Origin: a virus
IMG/VR virus record: IMGVR_UViG_3300029787_000018
Span: 1-64,000 of that record
Strand: one strand, 5' to 3'
DNA: 64,000 bases
A program made the position numbers and the translations under genes. Below the pieces are notes generated by a model. The model searched no databases. It was not told where the DNA came from and was given only the letters and a program-made list of their open reading frames with translations. Within the stretch, counting starts at the first letter, position 1; each line of letters opens with the position of its first letter. Positions 23,834 to 32,753 of this stretch are shown piece after piece.

Positions 23834-24874
23834 ATGCAAAATTCAAACAATCCTCAGAACCCAGCAACTACCAACCTAGTAATGACAGCTCCGGAGTCTA
23901 CTTCTGATTTTGAAAGAAAAGACAAAACGGATATTGTGAAAATACAACCTGGCAACCATTTGGGTAGACTTTATGGTATCGTTGACTTAGGTACACAACA
24001 TAATATTAAATTTAGTAAAGACAACCATAGAATAGCTTTGTTGTTCGAGTTTCCACATTTGATGCAAGATTTTTACAAGCGTAAAGAAGGAGAACAAGCA
24101 GAACTTAGACCTACGATGATCAAAATGGAAGAAACATTTTCCATGCATCCAAAATCTAATTTCAGAAAGCTTATCGAATCCGCTGTTGGTAGAAAGCTTA
24201 ACGACGATGAAGCCAAGAGCTTTAATGTTTTTGAGCTATTAGGAAAATGGTTCTTATGTAACGTTATGCATGACCCAGATAAAAACAACCCTCAAAACGT
24301 ATACGAGCGTATCAACTTTTTACAGCCGTATGATGCACGTTTTATGGTTGAAGGTGTAAACTATAATGGTCATAACGATCTTATGGCTTACCATTTAGGA
24401 ACACACAAGTTTGCCGGCCCTAACTGGCAAGGACTTTGGACTAAGTTCAGAACACAGATACAAGGTTCAAGAGAAGGTCAGGAATGGGCTGCAAAAGGTG
24501 GTACTTTTGAGGAAGTCAAATATAATAATAACGACGACGGACAAGGTTCCGCTCAACAGAACAACACTTACGCTGGACCACAAGGTGCACCGCAAGGAAA
24601 CCCAATGCAAGGTCAACCTATGCAACAAGCTCCACAAGGAGCACCACAACAAGCGCCTAACAACGCTATGCAACAACCGCAGTCTCAACCCGCACAACCT
24701 ATGCAACAAGCACCGGCTACAACGCCACCTGCTGCAGCACCTCAACAAGCACCGCAAAAGAAGTTTGTAATTAAGCAAGCACCTTTTGATATGGCGTCTT
24801 GGACTAAGGAGGGATGGACGGAAGCTATGATGATCGAGCATGGATATGCAGAATACGTAGAAGGAGCTCTGTAA
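23834..24874 (+). CDS. ssb: Single-stranded DNA-binding protein
   Basis: 346 residues from ATG 23834. The N-terminal ~200 residues form an OB-fold-like core with GNHLGRLYGIVDLGTQ and RIALLFEFP, a pattern common in phage SSBs. A long Gln/Pro/Ala/Gly-rich linker (about residues 240-315) with repeated APQQ/QGAPQG units is followed by a conserved-looking tail (PFDMASWTKEGWTEAMM). Unlike bacterial SSB, it does not end in DDDIPF. Near its start lies the peptide LVMTAP, shared with the exonuclease. Role: coats single-stranded DNA during replication and recruits partners by its tail. Confidence 0.8.
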   Translation: MQNSNNPQNPATTNLVMTAPESTSDFERKDKTDIVKIQPGNHLGRLYGIVDLGTQHNIKFSKDNHRIALLFEFPHLMQDFYKRKEGEQAELRPTMIKMEETFSMHPKSNFRKLIESAVGRKLNDDEAKSFNVFELLGKWFLCNVMHDPDKNNPQNVYERINFLQPYDARFMVEGVNYNGHNDLMAYHLGTHKFAGPNWQGLWTKFRTQIQGSREGQEWAAKGGTFEEVKYNNNDDGQGSAQQNNTYAGPQGAPQGNPMQGQPMQQAPQGAPQQAPNNAMQQPQSQPAQPMQQAPATTPPAAAPQQAPQKKFVIKQAPFDMASWTKEGWTEAMMIEHGYAEYVEGAL

Positions 24875-25315
24875 ATGGATTTTAAAGCAAAGTTCAACAA
24901 AGACGGAAGCTTACAGTTCGCTACAAAAAGCATGGAAAGAATATGGAATCGGTTAAGGAACTTTCATAGTTCTACCGATTCCTATTTCTCTTTTACCATT
25001 GATACTGATAACTCCAAAAATATTACGGAGAAACAGATTAAGCTTTTTAAAAGACTTTGTGTAATGGTTTCCAAAGATTCGGGAAGTTCTTACCACGAAG
25101 TAGAAACAGAACTATTAAAGCTTACGCCTTGTACTACAAAAGAATCGTTGTTCGGAAATATCAAAGAACGGCATCTTAGATTAGAAGAATTAAATAGTGA
25201 ACAGTTTCAGGAATTTTTATCGGAAGCACTAATATTTTGCAATGACATAATGAATAGCAAAATTGTAATGAAGTCCGATAAAAACTTTGGAACTATACTA
25301 ACAATAGAATTATGA
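24875..25315 (+). CDS. Hypothetical protein, possibly recombination-associated
   Basis: 146 residues. The layout (beta start, then ITEKQIKLFKRLCVMV, a helical YHEVETELLKL, and LNSEQFQEFLSEALIF) faintly resembles NinB/Orf-like phage recombination proteins, but no diagnostic motif is present. It starts right after SSB (adjacent stop and start), which makes a DNA-linked role likely. Low certainty on function. Confidence 0.65.
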   Translation: MDFKAKFNKDGSLQFATKSMERIWNRLRNFHSSTDSYFSFTIDTDNSKNITEKQIKLFKRLCVMVSKDSGSSYHEVETELLKLTPCTTKESLFGNIKERHLRLEELNSEQFQEFLSEALIFCNDIMNSKIVMKSDKNFGTILTIEL

Positions 25316-25479
25316 ACGTATGGCCGTTTTTTATTGCAGTAGGTAGATTGGGAGTTATATGGATAGCTGATTATCATAAGAGGAAAATATTTCTTACGAT
25401 AGTAACTATGGCATTTATGATGTACCATTTCCACATAGAAATGGATAAACTCAAAAAGTATGAGCGAATCGAAAATTAA
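25312..25479 (+). CDS. Tiny membrane protein
   Basis: 55 residues. Two short hydrophobic stretches (WPFFIAVGRLGVIWIA and IFLTIVTMAFMMY) with a basic turn HKRK between them, so a likely two-pass membrane hairpin. ATGA overlap with the preceding gene and 20-nt overlap with the helicase gene support a real frame. Function unknown. Confidence 0.55.
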   Translation: MNVWPFFIAVGRLGVIWIADYHKRKIFLTIVTMAFMMYHFHIEMDKLKKYERIEN

Positions 25480-26824
25480 ATTGAATGAAGGACAGCTTGA
25501 AGGCGCTCATAAAATACATAAATTTATGAGAAGCCCCGAGCGAATATTTATTCTCTCTGGACGTGCGGGAACAGGTAAGACAACTCTGTTAGGTCACGTA
25601 TTCAAATCAGAAATCAAGTCCGACGAAGAAAAAATAAATTTTGTAAAGGACGATAATAAAAAGACTTATTCCATTGTAGGGATTGCGATGGCACATAAAG
25701 CCAAGAACAATCTTAGGGAGAAAGGTGGTATTCCATACGTGAATACATTTGCATCCGCTTATGGCCATAAAGAAGTTTACAATAACCGTACAGGTGAAAA
25801 GGACTTTGTACCGGACAGGGATAAAATAAAGTTCGCTGATTGTAAAAAAGCTTTCAAAGTATTCATTATAGATGAAGTATCGATGTTTAACAGAAAAATG
25901 CTTCAATTGGTTCTTAAAGAAACCAATATGTACGCTAAGATTATTTTTCTAGGAGACAGAGGACAATTGCCCCAGATACTAGAAAAGAACGAAGTGGATA
26001 GAGGTCAGGACAGTCCTGTATGGGATTTGGAACTACCGGATTACTGTAGACATGAACTAACCCAAAGGGTAAGACAGACGGAAGGTAATCCTATCGTTGA
26101 AATGAGCGACGTTATCTATGAGGAAATATTCAAGGAACGACCCGACGTAAACAGAGTTGTTCAATATTTGAAACACGATAGGCTGTTATCTAATGGTCAA
26201 GGAATATTGAATATGCATGAGAACGATGCTTATTTTATGTTCAAGAACAATAGCGAAGATTATTTAGATACTAAGATTATAGCATATACCAATAAAACGG
26301 TAAATAAGTTCAATACCGAAATGCGTAATTATATTCATGGTAATCCAGAGGAACAGTTTATTCAAAACGAGATAATCTACATGAACAATAGCTATTATGG
26401 TGAAGATACCTACGGTAATAGATTTGCTTTCTATAACAGTTCGGAATACCTTATCAGAAATATAGATTATGGTGAAATAGAAGGTATTCAGGTTATTTAC
26501 TCGGAGCTTGAAGATTCAAAATGGATGCCTATTGTAAAAGGTGGTAAAGGTCATTGGAACCATAACATCTATGAAGATAGGTTGCTAGAAATGAAGAACA
26601 ACAAAAAGTGGAAGGACTTTTGGGCTTTTGTAGCCTTGTTCGGTGATTTCAGTTATGGATATACGCTTACCGCTTATAAGTCGCAAGGTTCAACATACAG
26701 AAACATATATATCTGTTTAGCGGACATAATGGGGCTTACAAGACTTAGTGATAAGCGAAAGCTTCAAACGCTTTATACAGCCGTTACTAGGTCTTCTCAC
26801 AATGTAAACATCTTAAACAGTTAA
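25460..26824 (+). CDS. SF1 DNA helicase (RecD/Dda-like)
   Basis: 454 residues. Motif I GRAGTGKT (34-41), motif II DEVSMF (138-143), motif III LGDRGQLPQI, and the C-terminal motifs TAYKSQGSTYRNIYI and YTAVTRSSHNVNIL, which are the signatures of RecD2/Dda helicases. These move 5'-3' on single-stranded DNA and are used at phage forks and in origin-dependent initiation. Likely acts with the primase, SSB and exonuclease encoded around it. Confidence 0.92.
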   Translation: MSESKIKLNEGQLEGAHKIHKFMRSPERIFILSGRAGTGKTTLLGHVFKSEIKSDEEKINFVKDDNKKTYSIVGIAMAHKAKNNLREKGGIPYVNTFASAYGHKEVYNNRTGEKDFVPDRDKIKFADCKKAFKVFIIDEVSMFNRKMLQLVLKETNMYAKIIFLGDRGQLPQILEKNEVDRGQDSPVWDLELPDYCRHELTQRVRQTEGNPIVEMSDVIYEEIFKERPDVNRVVQYLKHDRLLSNGQGILNMHENDAYFMFKNNSEDYLDTKIIAYTNKTVNKFNTEMRNYIHGNPEEQFIQNEIIYMNNSYYGEDTYGNRFAFYNSSEYLIRNIDYGEIEGIQVIYSELEDSKWMPIVKGGKGHWNHNIYEDRLLEMKNNKKWKDFWAFVALFGDFSYGYTLTAYKSQGSTYRNIYICLADIMGLTRLSDKRKLQTLYTAVTRSSHNVNILNS

Positions 26825-26825
26825 T

Positions 26826-27032
26826 ATGAAAAGAAAGACTAGTAATGATTTTAAAATAAATTTTAAAGACGGTTCGGATTACTTTTCAAGTGGTTCTTCT
26901 TCTGGTCCAAAAATTAATATTGCACAAGATTTTAAATTTATCAGTATAATGATATTATCCGCTATCAATGATTGTGGTCAGTCTATAGACAATGTTGATT
27001 CTATAGAGGTTAATCTTAAAATAGAAAAGTAA
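26826..27032 (+). CDS. Small hypothetical protein
   Basis: 68 residues: a basic/Ser/Gly-rich start, then a helix (FKFISIMILSAINDCG) and a closing strand (SIEVNLKIEK). Its stop overlaps the exonuclease start. No family recognised. Confidence 0.6.
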   Translation: MKRKTSNDFKINFKDGSDYFSSGSSSGPKINIAQDFKFISIMILSAINDCGQSIDNVDSIEVNLKIEK

Positions 27033-27880
27033 TGGAACAGAAGCTAGTAATGACAGCTCCGAATACACCTACGACGAACATAAAGTCTACGTTTAAAAGG
27101 GTTGGGCTTATAGATGCTGATTTTATAAAGTATCTTGTCTGTAGCGATATATCCAATTACATAAAACGTAACGGGCACCATCCTAATGAAAAGTATGGTG
27201 TCAGTTATTTGGATGTTTTTGTTAACGACCAAATGAAAAAGCAATTTCACGATAGATTCGATTCTAAAGGAAACATATATTTTTTTAGTGGTAGTTCATC
27301 CGAAACCTTTAGAGCCAAGTTAGCTATTACCAAAGAGTACAAAGGCAATAGAGGTTTATCGGAACCGGACTACGACGGGTTCTATAGTGACCTTGCTAGT
27401 GTGATCAGTATAATTTCTAAAGAACATACTGTTTACATACACCCTAACTACGAAGCGGACGACCTTGTATCTATACTGCAGAACGAAAATACTTTTATCT
27501 ACAGTAGGGATAAAGATTTAAAACAAGTGCCAGGACACCATTACAACATTTCAAAGAACAGTCTTGAATACATTGAAGAAAAAGATGCACATTATAGTTT
27601 ATGGATGCAATTGCTTCAAGGAGATTCCACGGACAATATCGTTGGTGTTGAGAATGTAGGCGAAAAAACCGCCAAAAAACTATTGGAACAAATATCCACT
27701 AACAACCTTCATAAAAAAGTCATTGAAGTCTATACTAACAAATATGGTATTATAGAGGGGCTTGATAGGTTTGCAGAAACATGGATGCTTGTTAAAATGA
27801 GAATAAGTAGAGGTGGTTACGAAGCTGATAAGCTGAAAGCCGCATTTTATTTAAGAGATACATTAATTAATTCAAAATAG
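27032..27880 (+). CDS. 5'-3' exonuclease (FEN/PIN-type)
   Basis: 282 residues. PIN-like metal site: GLIDAD (Asp28, Asp30), YEADDLV (Glu141, Asp143, Asp144), YSRDKDLKQV, and the helix-3-turn-helix GDSTDNIVGVENVGEKTAKKLL that binds duplex DNA. This matches T5/T4-type flap nucleases that remove RNA primers and resect ends. Its N-terminal ~20 residues contain LVMTAP, with the same 18 nucleotides as in the SSB gene. Part of the replication operon. Confidence 0.9.
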   Translation: MEQKLVMTAPNTPTTNIKSTFKRVGLIDADFIKYLVCSDISNYIKRNGHHPNEKYGVSYLDVFVNDQMKKQFHDRFDSKGNIYFFSGSSSETFRAKLAITKEYKGNRGLSEPDYDGFYSDLASVISIISKEHTVYIHPNYEADDLVSILQNENTFIYSRDKDLKQVPGHHYNISKNSLEYIEEKDAHYSLWMQLLQGDSTDNIVGVENVGEKTAKKLLEQISTNNLHKKVIEVYTNKYGIIEGLDRFAETWMLVKMRISRGGYEADKLKAAFYLRDTLINSK

Positions 27881-27887
27881 ATTAGAT

Positions 27888-28952
27888 ATGTCAGACAAAA
27901 AAGAAGAGATTATCAATAAGACAATGAACTTATCGGTAATGGACAAAGAAGCGAACGAAGCGCTGGAACTGCTTACAAGTAAACTTACCGTTAAGGAAAT
28001 GGATACTTTAAAGCCAATTGTAGCCGCTACGAACGATTTACAAAAAGTTATGGAAATCAAGTACGTTGAAGGCGATGCTGATTCCATACAAGCCTACAAG
28101 GATGGAAAGCGCACATATGGTTCTTTCAATTCTAGTTTAGCGGAAGCCAAAAGAGATTTAAAGGCACCTTATACGGAAATGACCAAAGCTATTGATACCA
28201 TTTTTAAAAAGTTCTCCGAGCTCTATAAAATGACCAAGGATCAATTAGCGGAAGAGTTTAAGCCTTATACGGACGAACAACAGCGTTTGAAAGAAGAAAG
28301 ATTGGCTAAGAAGAACGCTGCCAGAGAAGCTGAAATGAAAAAGCTTCAGGACGATAATGCCGAAATGGTTCAAAAAAACGAGAACATAAGAATCTTCAAC
28401 GCTATTCATTATGAGGTTATCCTTGGTTTAAAGAACAGCGCTATAGAGAATCTGAATTCTTTAAATTCAAGTGCTATCGAAAAAAAGATAGAGAGCGTTC
28501 AGAACATGGCTTTAGCTACGGCTATCTATGAAAGTGATGTAAAAGTTGTTCCTTCTGAATTCAATGTACTTTCCGATAATCAAAAATCGGAGCTTACAGA
28601 GACTTTTACGAAAACGAAGTCCTCTATTGTGGAATCTTATAGAAGCCGCTTAAATGAGGTAGTACAATTGGAACAGGCTAAGCTTAGGCAACAACAAAAG
28701 CAAGAAGAAGTTGTTCCACCTGTTGTTCCTACCGTAGAGCAAAAAGAAACTGTTCCTGCTCCACCAGATGAATTTGATATAAATTCGTTTATTGCCGTAA
28801 AGACAAGTGAGCTTGAAGGAATTAAAAATGAATGTGATTTCTTTTACGAAGTGAACAAAGAACATCAAGACGCTCCGTTAGCAAAAAACATAGCTGTTAT
28901 GCTTTCAAAAGCATTAGAGTATGTTTACAAAGTACAATCTCAAAAACAATAA
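27888..28952 (+). CDS. Hypothetical coiled-coil protein
   Basis: 354 residues, nearly all helical. A central coiled coil (about residues 85-165, rich in Glu/Lys/Ala, including QQRLKEERLAKKNAARE), a Pro/Val-rich linker near residue 280 (VVPPVVPTVEQKETVPAPP) and a helical end. The first half recalls phage DUF1351-like proteins near SSB/recombinase genes, but I cannot confirm it. Function unknown; location suggests recombination or replication. Confidence 0.7.
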   Translation: MSDKKEEIINKTMNLSVMDKEANEALELLTSKLTVKEMDTLKPIVAATNDLQKVMEIKYVEGDADSIQAYKDGKRTYGSFNSSLAEAKRDLKAPYTEMTKAIDTIFKKFSELYKMTKDQLAEEFKPYTDEQQRLKEERLAKKNAAREAEMKKLQDDNAEMVQKNENIRIFNAIHYEVILGLKNSAIENLNSLNSSAIEKKIESVQNMALATAIYESDVKVVPSEFNVLSDNQKSELTETFTKTKSSIVESYRSRLNEVVQLEQAKLRQQQKQEEVVPPVVPTVEQKETVPAPPDEFDINSFIAVKTSELEGIKNECDFFYEVNKEHQDAPLAKNIAVMLSKALEYVYKVQSQKQ

Positions 28953-28955
28953 TAT

Positions 28956-29597
28956 ATGCTATCATTAAAATTTCCACCTTTGGAAAAACTATTGGACAAA
29001 AACACCGGTGAACTTGAAGAGTTTGACCCAAAAAGAGGAATTTGCATTTTTAACGGTAATGCCGTTGTTGTAAACGAACAGTCGGTTCTGTTCTTTGACC
29101 TTGAAAGCTATTTTGTCAATACCAATAATTATGTAGACGATCAATCTTTAAACAACTTAAAGAGTATACTTGATTTTATGGAAGGCAAAATGTTCTCCGC
29201 TATTTTCTGGAAAGAACTTACAAGCTTGAACATCGTTAGTGTATCTAGCGAGGGGCTTATGCTTAACGGTTCTATTGAGAAGAATGTTTTCTATAAGGAA
29301 AAGACATTCGACGAAACGGAGATAAAGCTATTGGCTAAAGGGTTGTCCGATAAAGAGGATTACAAAAAAGCCATTAACGCTATGTACATGGAACCGTTGT
29401 ATAATATATTCACGGCATTGAAACCGATGATAAAAATGGATTCTATAATCTTGCGTACCATAGGCGAGAACACGCAAATACAGTTTACGTTCAACGATAA
29501 CCATTGGATAACAGGATTCATTGTTAACGATGGTGCCACGGCAAGTAAGAACTTTTTGTTCGACCCATTAAATGAATATTTAAAAGATATTCTATAA
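28956..29597 (+). CDS. Hypothetical protein
   Basis: 213 residues, mixed alpha/beta (LEKLLDKNTGELEEFDPKRG; NAVVVNEQSVLFFDLESYF). It has the look of a DNA sliding-clamp-like or PCNA-type fold (alternating strands with VTIxFN-like ends, such as TQIQFTFNDNHWITGFIVN), but no motif settles it. Its stop overlaps the next start by one base. Confidence 0.6.
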   Translation: MLSLKFPPLEKLLDKNTGELEEFDPKRGICIFNGNAVVVNEQSVLFFDLESYFVNTNNYVDDQSLNNLKSILDFMEGKMFSAIFWKELTSLNIVSVSSEGLMLNGSIEKNVFYKEKTFDETEIKLLAKGLSDKEDYKKAINAMYMEPLYNIFTALKPMIKMDSIILRTIGENTQIQFTFNDNHWITGFIVNDGATASKNFLFDPLNEYLKDIL

Positions 29598-30316
29598 TGG
29601 CTACAGAAAGAAACGACTTAGAAAAATATTTCGAGTGGTGGCTTAATGAGCTTCTAGAGCATGGTTATATAAGGGGTTACGATAGGGAAGCTGAAAAGTT
29701 TCCCTTGTTCCCCAACTATAAAGCATTAAGATTGAAATTCTTTAAGACCCGTGAACCGGAAGAAGAAGAATTCAATTTTATGCATCAACGCTTTTACAAC
29801 TATGATTACAATATCAAGTGGACTGAAAAATCAAGAAATATATTTTTTCAAGAAGCCGACTTTAGTGATCCTGGTAAAAAGCAATTGCTTGTTCATAAAG
29901 GAGTTTATTTTGTAGCTCATTGGAACGAATCTGAAAGATGCCATATCAGCTATGTGGACGTAAAGCCACCTGCTGCAGGTAACCAGAACGTACAGAATAC
30001 TTCATACCATACGTTTCCTTTGAAACAGCAAATATTGTTATGGTTGCAAGGTATATACATCAATAAGGTAATTCCTTTTCCTATAGCTGGAACAGGAAAG
30101 ACCATATCGTTGTTTCCTAATACGTTTACACCTCAACGGTATACTATTACCGATGGTGGTACACGAACGCGTAAAATACGTTTTAACATAATGTTCTTGA
30201 ACCAATATGTAGAAAAGCGTAAAAAAGCGATAAAGGAAATTCAAGACAACTTATCGAAGCTATCCAAAAAATCAAGACCTGAAGGCGAGTCCGGTCAAAA
30301 AGAACTGTTATTATGA
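29597..30316 (+). CDS. Hypothetical protein
   Basis: 239 residues. Reminiscent of small phage nuclease-like proteins: an N-terminal EKYFEWWLNELLEHGYI helix, FPLFPNYKAL, then FHVYFVAHWNESERCHISYVDVKPP-like strands and a basic helical end. The N-terminal sequence and KKQLLVHKGVYF could be a restriction-like fold, but no complete Asp/Glu-x-Lys motif can be pointed out. Coupled to both neighbours by overlaps. Confidence 0.55.
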   Translation: MATERNDLEKYFEWWLNELLEHGYIRGYDREAEKFPLFPNYKALRLKFFKTREPEEEEFNFMHQRFYNYDYNIKWTEKSRNIFFQEADFSDPGKKQLLVHKGVYFVAHWNESERCHISYVDVKPPAAGNQNVQNTSYHTFPLKQQILLWLQGIYINKVIPFPIAGTGKTISLFPNTFTPQRYTITDGGTRTRKIRFNIMFLNQYVEKRKKAIKEIQDNLSKLSKKSRPEGESGQKELLL

Positions 30317-30555
30317 GCGATAGACTTAATACTGCCAAAGATTTATTAGCTAAGCATAAACGTAAATCTGAAATTACTTTTACGCCACTTGCCGAAAAGA
30401 TATTTGACGTAGGCTTTTATATAGGAATGTTGGCGTATACGGAGTTTATGGAAGAAACAATTGATTTACCAAAAGATATAAGTGTTGATCAATTAAAATT
30501 AATGAACGATGAAATCGATTCGTTCTTTGATAATTTACTAGATGATAAAAATTAG
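30313..30555 (+). CDS. Small helical hypothetical protein
   Basis: 80 residues, helical, acidic C-terminus (NDEIDSFFDNLLDDK). ATGA overlap with the gene before and 14-nt overlap with the gene after. No family recognised. Confidence 0.6.
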   Translation: MSDRLNTAKDLLAKHKRKSEITFTPLAEKIFDVGFYIGMLAYTEFMEETIDLPKDISVDQLKLMNDEIDSFFDNLLDDKN

Positions 30556-30910
30556 GAAAGACACTACGGAATATCAGCTAAACGCCCAAAAGTATTGTAT
30601 TGATAATAAAATAGATGTCGATACTACAAATGATCAAACGGGTTGGGCGATATGGATAACTTTTCCTGACGGTACCGATGAAGTATATGCTTGTTTTCTT
30701 TTGGAAGATGAAATGACAAAGCAGTATTGGAACGCTATTACATATGCAGCGGGATTATGGTGGGATAGGCAAAAAGCTTCTACCACCGTAAAAACGCCAC
30801 CGGCTGTTCCAAAAGTGCCTTCGGTACCCAAAATTCCTAAAGTTCCAAAGGTTCCATCTGTACCTCAGATACCTAGAGTTCCAAAAGTTCCTCAAATTCC
30901 CAAAAATTAA
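30542..30910 (+). CDS. Protein with Pro/Val/Lys repeat tail
   Basis: 122 residues. A ~80-residue globular part (DTTNDQTGWAIWITFPDGTDEVYACF) carries a tail made of about ten repeats of P-(K/S/Q)-(V/I)-P-(K/S/R)-V, such as VPKVPSVPKIPKVPKV. Such tails are extended and can bind partner proteins. The same kind of motif occurs as a linker in the gene at 19977. Confidence 0.65.
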   Translation: MIKIRKDTTEYQLNAQKYCIDNKIDVDTTNDQTGWAIWITFPDGTDEVYACFLLEDEMTKQYWNAITYAAGLWWDRQKASTTVKTPPAVPKVPSVPKIPKVPKVPSVPQIPRVPKVPQIPKN

Positions 30911-30925
30911 TACTAACTTTATAGT

Positions 30926-31390
30926 ATGTTTAGAATTGTAAACACAAAGCGTTCAAATGAAAAAGGTCAAGAATACTTGCTTAGTAGTAAACACATAATT
31001 CCGACTACTTTCTTTAAGTATTTAGACCACCTTATCATTAATGTTATTGAAATGGATCTTAATAATAAAAAGAATATTAAGATTTTTGTAAAACAAGGTG
31101 TATCGGAAGAAGAAGCCGTTAACAGGGTTTCCGATATGATGTTGATATTTATGGATAATCATTACATACAAAATGACCCGATATCAGGACCTTATTTTAT
31201 AGAGAAAGTAAAAGAAGAGGTTTACCCTATGCCCAATGTAAATAGGAAAAAATCAAAATCTGAAATCAAGGAGGAAATAAGTAACCTTGAAACCAGAATG
31301 AACAATGCCGTTAGCAGAGAGAATTACGAAGAAGCTGCTAAGCTTAGAGATCAAATAGAGAAACTTAATGGCAAAGAAACGTCCATATAA
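30926..31390 (+). CDS. UVR-motif protein
   Basis: 154 residues. The last ~40 contain a UVR motif, EISNLETRMNNAVSRENYEEAA followed by KLRDQIEKL, which is found in UvrB/UvrC and in protein-quality adaptors such as McsA and ClpC. The N-terminal ~100 residues are unrecognised. The motif binds partner proteins, so an adaptor that hijacks a host protease or repair complex is possible (inference). Overlaps the next small gene by 23 nt. Confidence 0.7.
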   Translation: MFRIVNTKRSNEKGQEYLLSSKHIIPTTFFKYLDHLIINVIEMDLNNKKNIKIFVKQGVSEEEAVNRVSDMMLIFMDNHYIQNDPISGPYFIEKVKEEVYPMPNVNRKKSKSEIKEEISNLETRMNNAVSRENYEEAAKLRDQIEKLNGKETSI

Positions 31391-31547
31391 AAGACGTTTT
31401 TTAAGAGGTCGTAAATACGACTTTATGGCTAAGTATGCTTACTCTCTAGGTTTTGATAATGTTACCGATGCGATAAACTTTATGGGTTCTGGAAGAATAT
31501 TCAGAAACTCTTTTAATGAATGGTGCAAATACAAACGTTTAAAATAA
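31368..31547 (+). CDS. Small very basic protein
   Basis: 59 residues starting MAKKRPYKRRFLRGRK; the rest is a small helical region (YSLGFDNVTDAINFMGSG). Likely DNA- or RNA-binding by charge. Supported by a complete frame overlapping the end of the UVR gene. Confidence 0.6.
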   Translation: MAKKRPYKRRFLRGRKYDFMAKYAYSLGFDNVTDAINFMGSGRIFRNSFNEWCKYKRLK

Positions 31548-31551
31548 ATTT

Positions 31552-31689
31552 ATGGAAGAAGAAACATTTCAATGGATAATTATAGCTGGATTGATCATAG
31601 CTGTTGTAGTTCTGTTCTACAGAACACCTAAAAAAGAACAGGTAGATACTTTGGAAAATAAGACCAGGTATCTTTCTGAAAACGATTAG
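31552..31689 (+). CDS. Tiny membrane protein
   Basis: 45 residues with one transmembrane helix (about residues 7-23, FQWIIIAGLIIAVVVLF) and a basic, polar tail. Last gene before a strong terminator. Function unknown. Confidence 0.6.
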   Translation: MEEETFQWIIIAGLIIAVVVLFYRTPKKEQVDTLENKTRYLSEND

Positions 31690-31690
31690 T

Positions 31691-31725
31691 AAAATGTCCA
31701 GTTTATTAATAAACTGGACATTTTT
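31691..31725 (+). terminator. Intrinsic terminator of the replication block
   Basis: AAAATGTCCAGTTTAT-TA-ATAAACTGGACATTTTT: a long, near-perfect stem with a T run. It separates the replication block from the accessory block. Confidence 0.9.
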
Positions 31726-31853
31726 ATTTATTTAAACCAATAGATATAACGTACTAGGAAATATGACCTATGTGCGTTTTTCTACATACGTAAAACTTAT
31801 GGCAAATAATAAATATGACGACTTTGATAAAAGTAGGATATTAAGATTGTTTC

Positions 31854-32078
31854 ATGGACTTACAAAAAATGTTTGAAGTGGTCGAAAACACAGACCGTAA
31901 AAGATGGGAATTTACCCCAAATGAAGGCGTGAACGAAACAAGTTACACAGTAGCCTTTTATGAATGTGATAATGAACCTGATGCGTGGATAGCTTTATAT
32001 TTAGCAATATCCAAAAAAAACCAAAAGACAGCAAGTAAGCGAGGTTTAAGCATTTTTTATATGCATTGTTATCAATAG
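31854..32078 (+). CDS. Small hypothetical protein
   Basis: 74 residues (VAFYECDNEPDAWIALYLAISK). No family recognised. First gene of the accessory block; the ~160 bp before it hold the terminator and no clear gene. Function unknown. Confidence 0.5.
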   Translation: MDLQKMFEVVENTDRKRWEFTPNEGVNETSYTVAFYECDNEPDAWIALYLAISKKNQKTASKRGLSIFYMHCYQ

Positions 32079-32107
32079 TTAATGATTAATCACAAACCAC
32101 AATAGAT

Positions 32108-32377
32108 ATGCCAGATTATAAATTTTTTCCAATGAATGAGCTACCTGAAAAAAGCGTAGACGACCCAAGTTTTAGCAAGACAGTACTTGTCTATGATAAA
32201 ACCGATAATAACCACATATTCGAGAACCTTGGCTACTACGATTTTGAAGATAGTGAATGGACTCATTTTGGTGATGAAAGTATGAATTTAATATGTTGGT
32301 GTTATGTACCTGACCCGAAAAAATTTATAAGCTCGAACGATTTAGAAATTGCCTTACATAGAGGTTACCGACCTTAA
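32108..32377 (+). CDS. DUF551-like protein
   Basis: 89 residues that fit the short phage DUF551 pattern: FPMNELPEK, TVLVYDKTDN, LGYYDFEDSEWTHF and a closing ICWCYVPDP (as in 'v-x-x-WmplPe'). Common in phages, function unknown. Followed by copy A of the cassette-spacer element. Confidence 0.7.
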   Translation: MPDYKFFPMNELPEKSVDDPSFSKTVLVYDKTDNNHIFENLGYYDFEDSEWTHFGDESMNLICWCYVPDPKKFISSNDLEIALHRGYRP

Positions 32378-32380
32378 TTA

Positions 32381-32430
32381 TTGGTAACGTTAAAATGTAT
32401 GGTGCGTTTTGCACGAACTTAATTAAATAT
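32381..32430 (+). repeat. Cassette-spacer element, copy A
   Basis: TTGGTAACGTTAAAATGTAT, then a GTGC-GTTTT-GCAC hairpin and CTTAATTAAAT. It begins just after the stop of the DUF551-like gene and leads to the next gene. Shares GGTAACG, TATG and CTTAATTAAA with other copies. Confidence 0.6.
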
Positions 32431-32447
32431 TAAACAACTTTTGAATT

Positions 32448-32753
32448 ATGGAAAATACAACGCAGAAAATCAACGATAAATGCACTATACATAGTGTTCT
32501 TAATAGTGCCGTTGTTTGGGATACTCTCGAAAACTTTGATGCAAGCACTACACTTGCTCAACACGCTTTTGTAAGTGTTCAAAGAGGTAAATATTATGAA
32601 GATAAGTATGACGGAAACAAGTCTTTATGCGGAAAGATTGGGGCACACGATGGCGACAAATTCATTGCTTTAAAAGACTTTAACCCTGAAGTATTGAACG
32701 AAGAAAAAGCGTGTAAGACCTGCCTTAAAATATATAAAAAAGGTATTATTTAG
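32448..32753 (+). CDS. Hypothetical protein with possible zinc site
   Basis: 101 residues with a central SLCGK and a C-terminal CKTCLKIY, spaced like a small zinc-binding domain together with upstream His. No family named with confidence. One cassette-like gene between spacer copies A and B. Confidence 0.6.
   Translation: MENTTQKINDKCTIHSVLNSAVVWDTLENFDASTTLAQHAFVSVQRGKYYEDKYDGNKSLCGKIGAHDGDKFIALKDFNPEVLNEEKACKTCLKIYKKGII

Noticed and set aside
31763-31876. 37-residue open frame (MTYVRFSTYVKL...)
   Set aside because: Short, overlaps the next gene in another frame and has no feature to support it; not strong enough to annotate.
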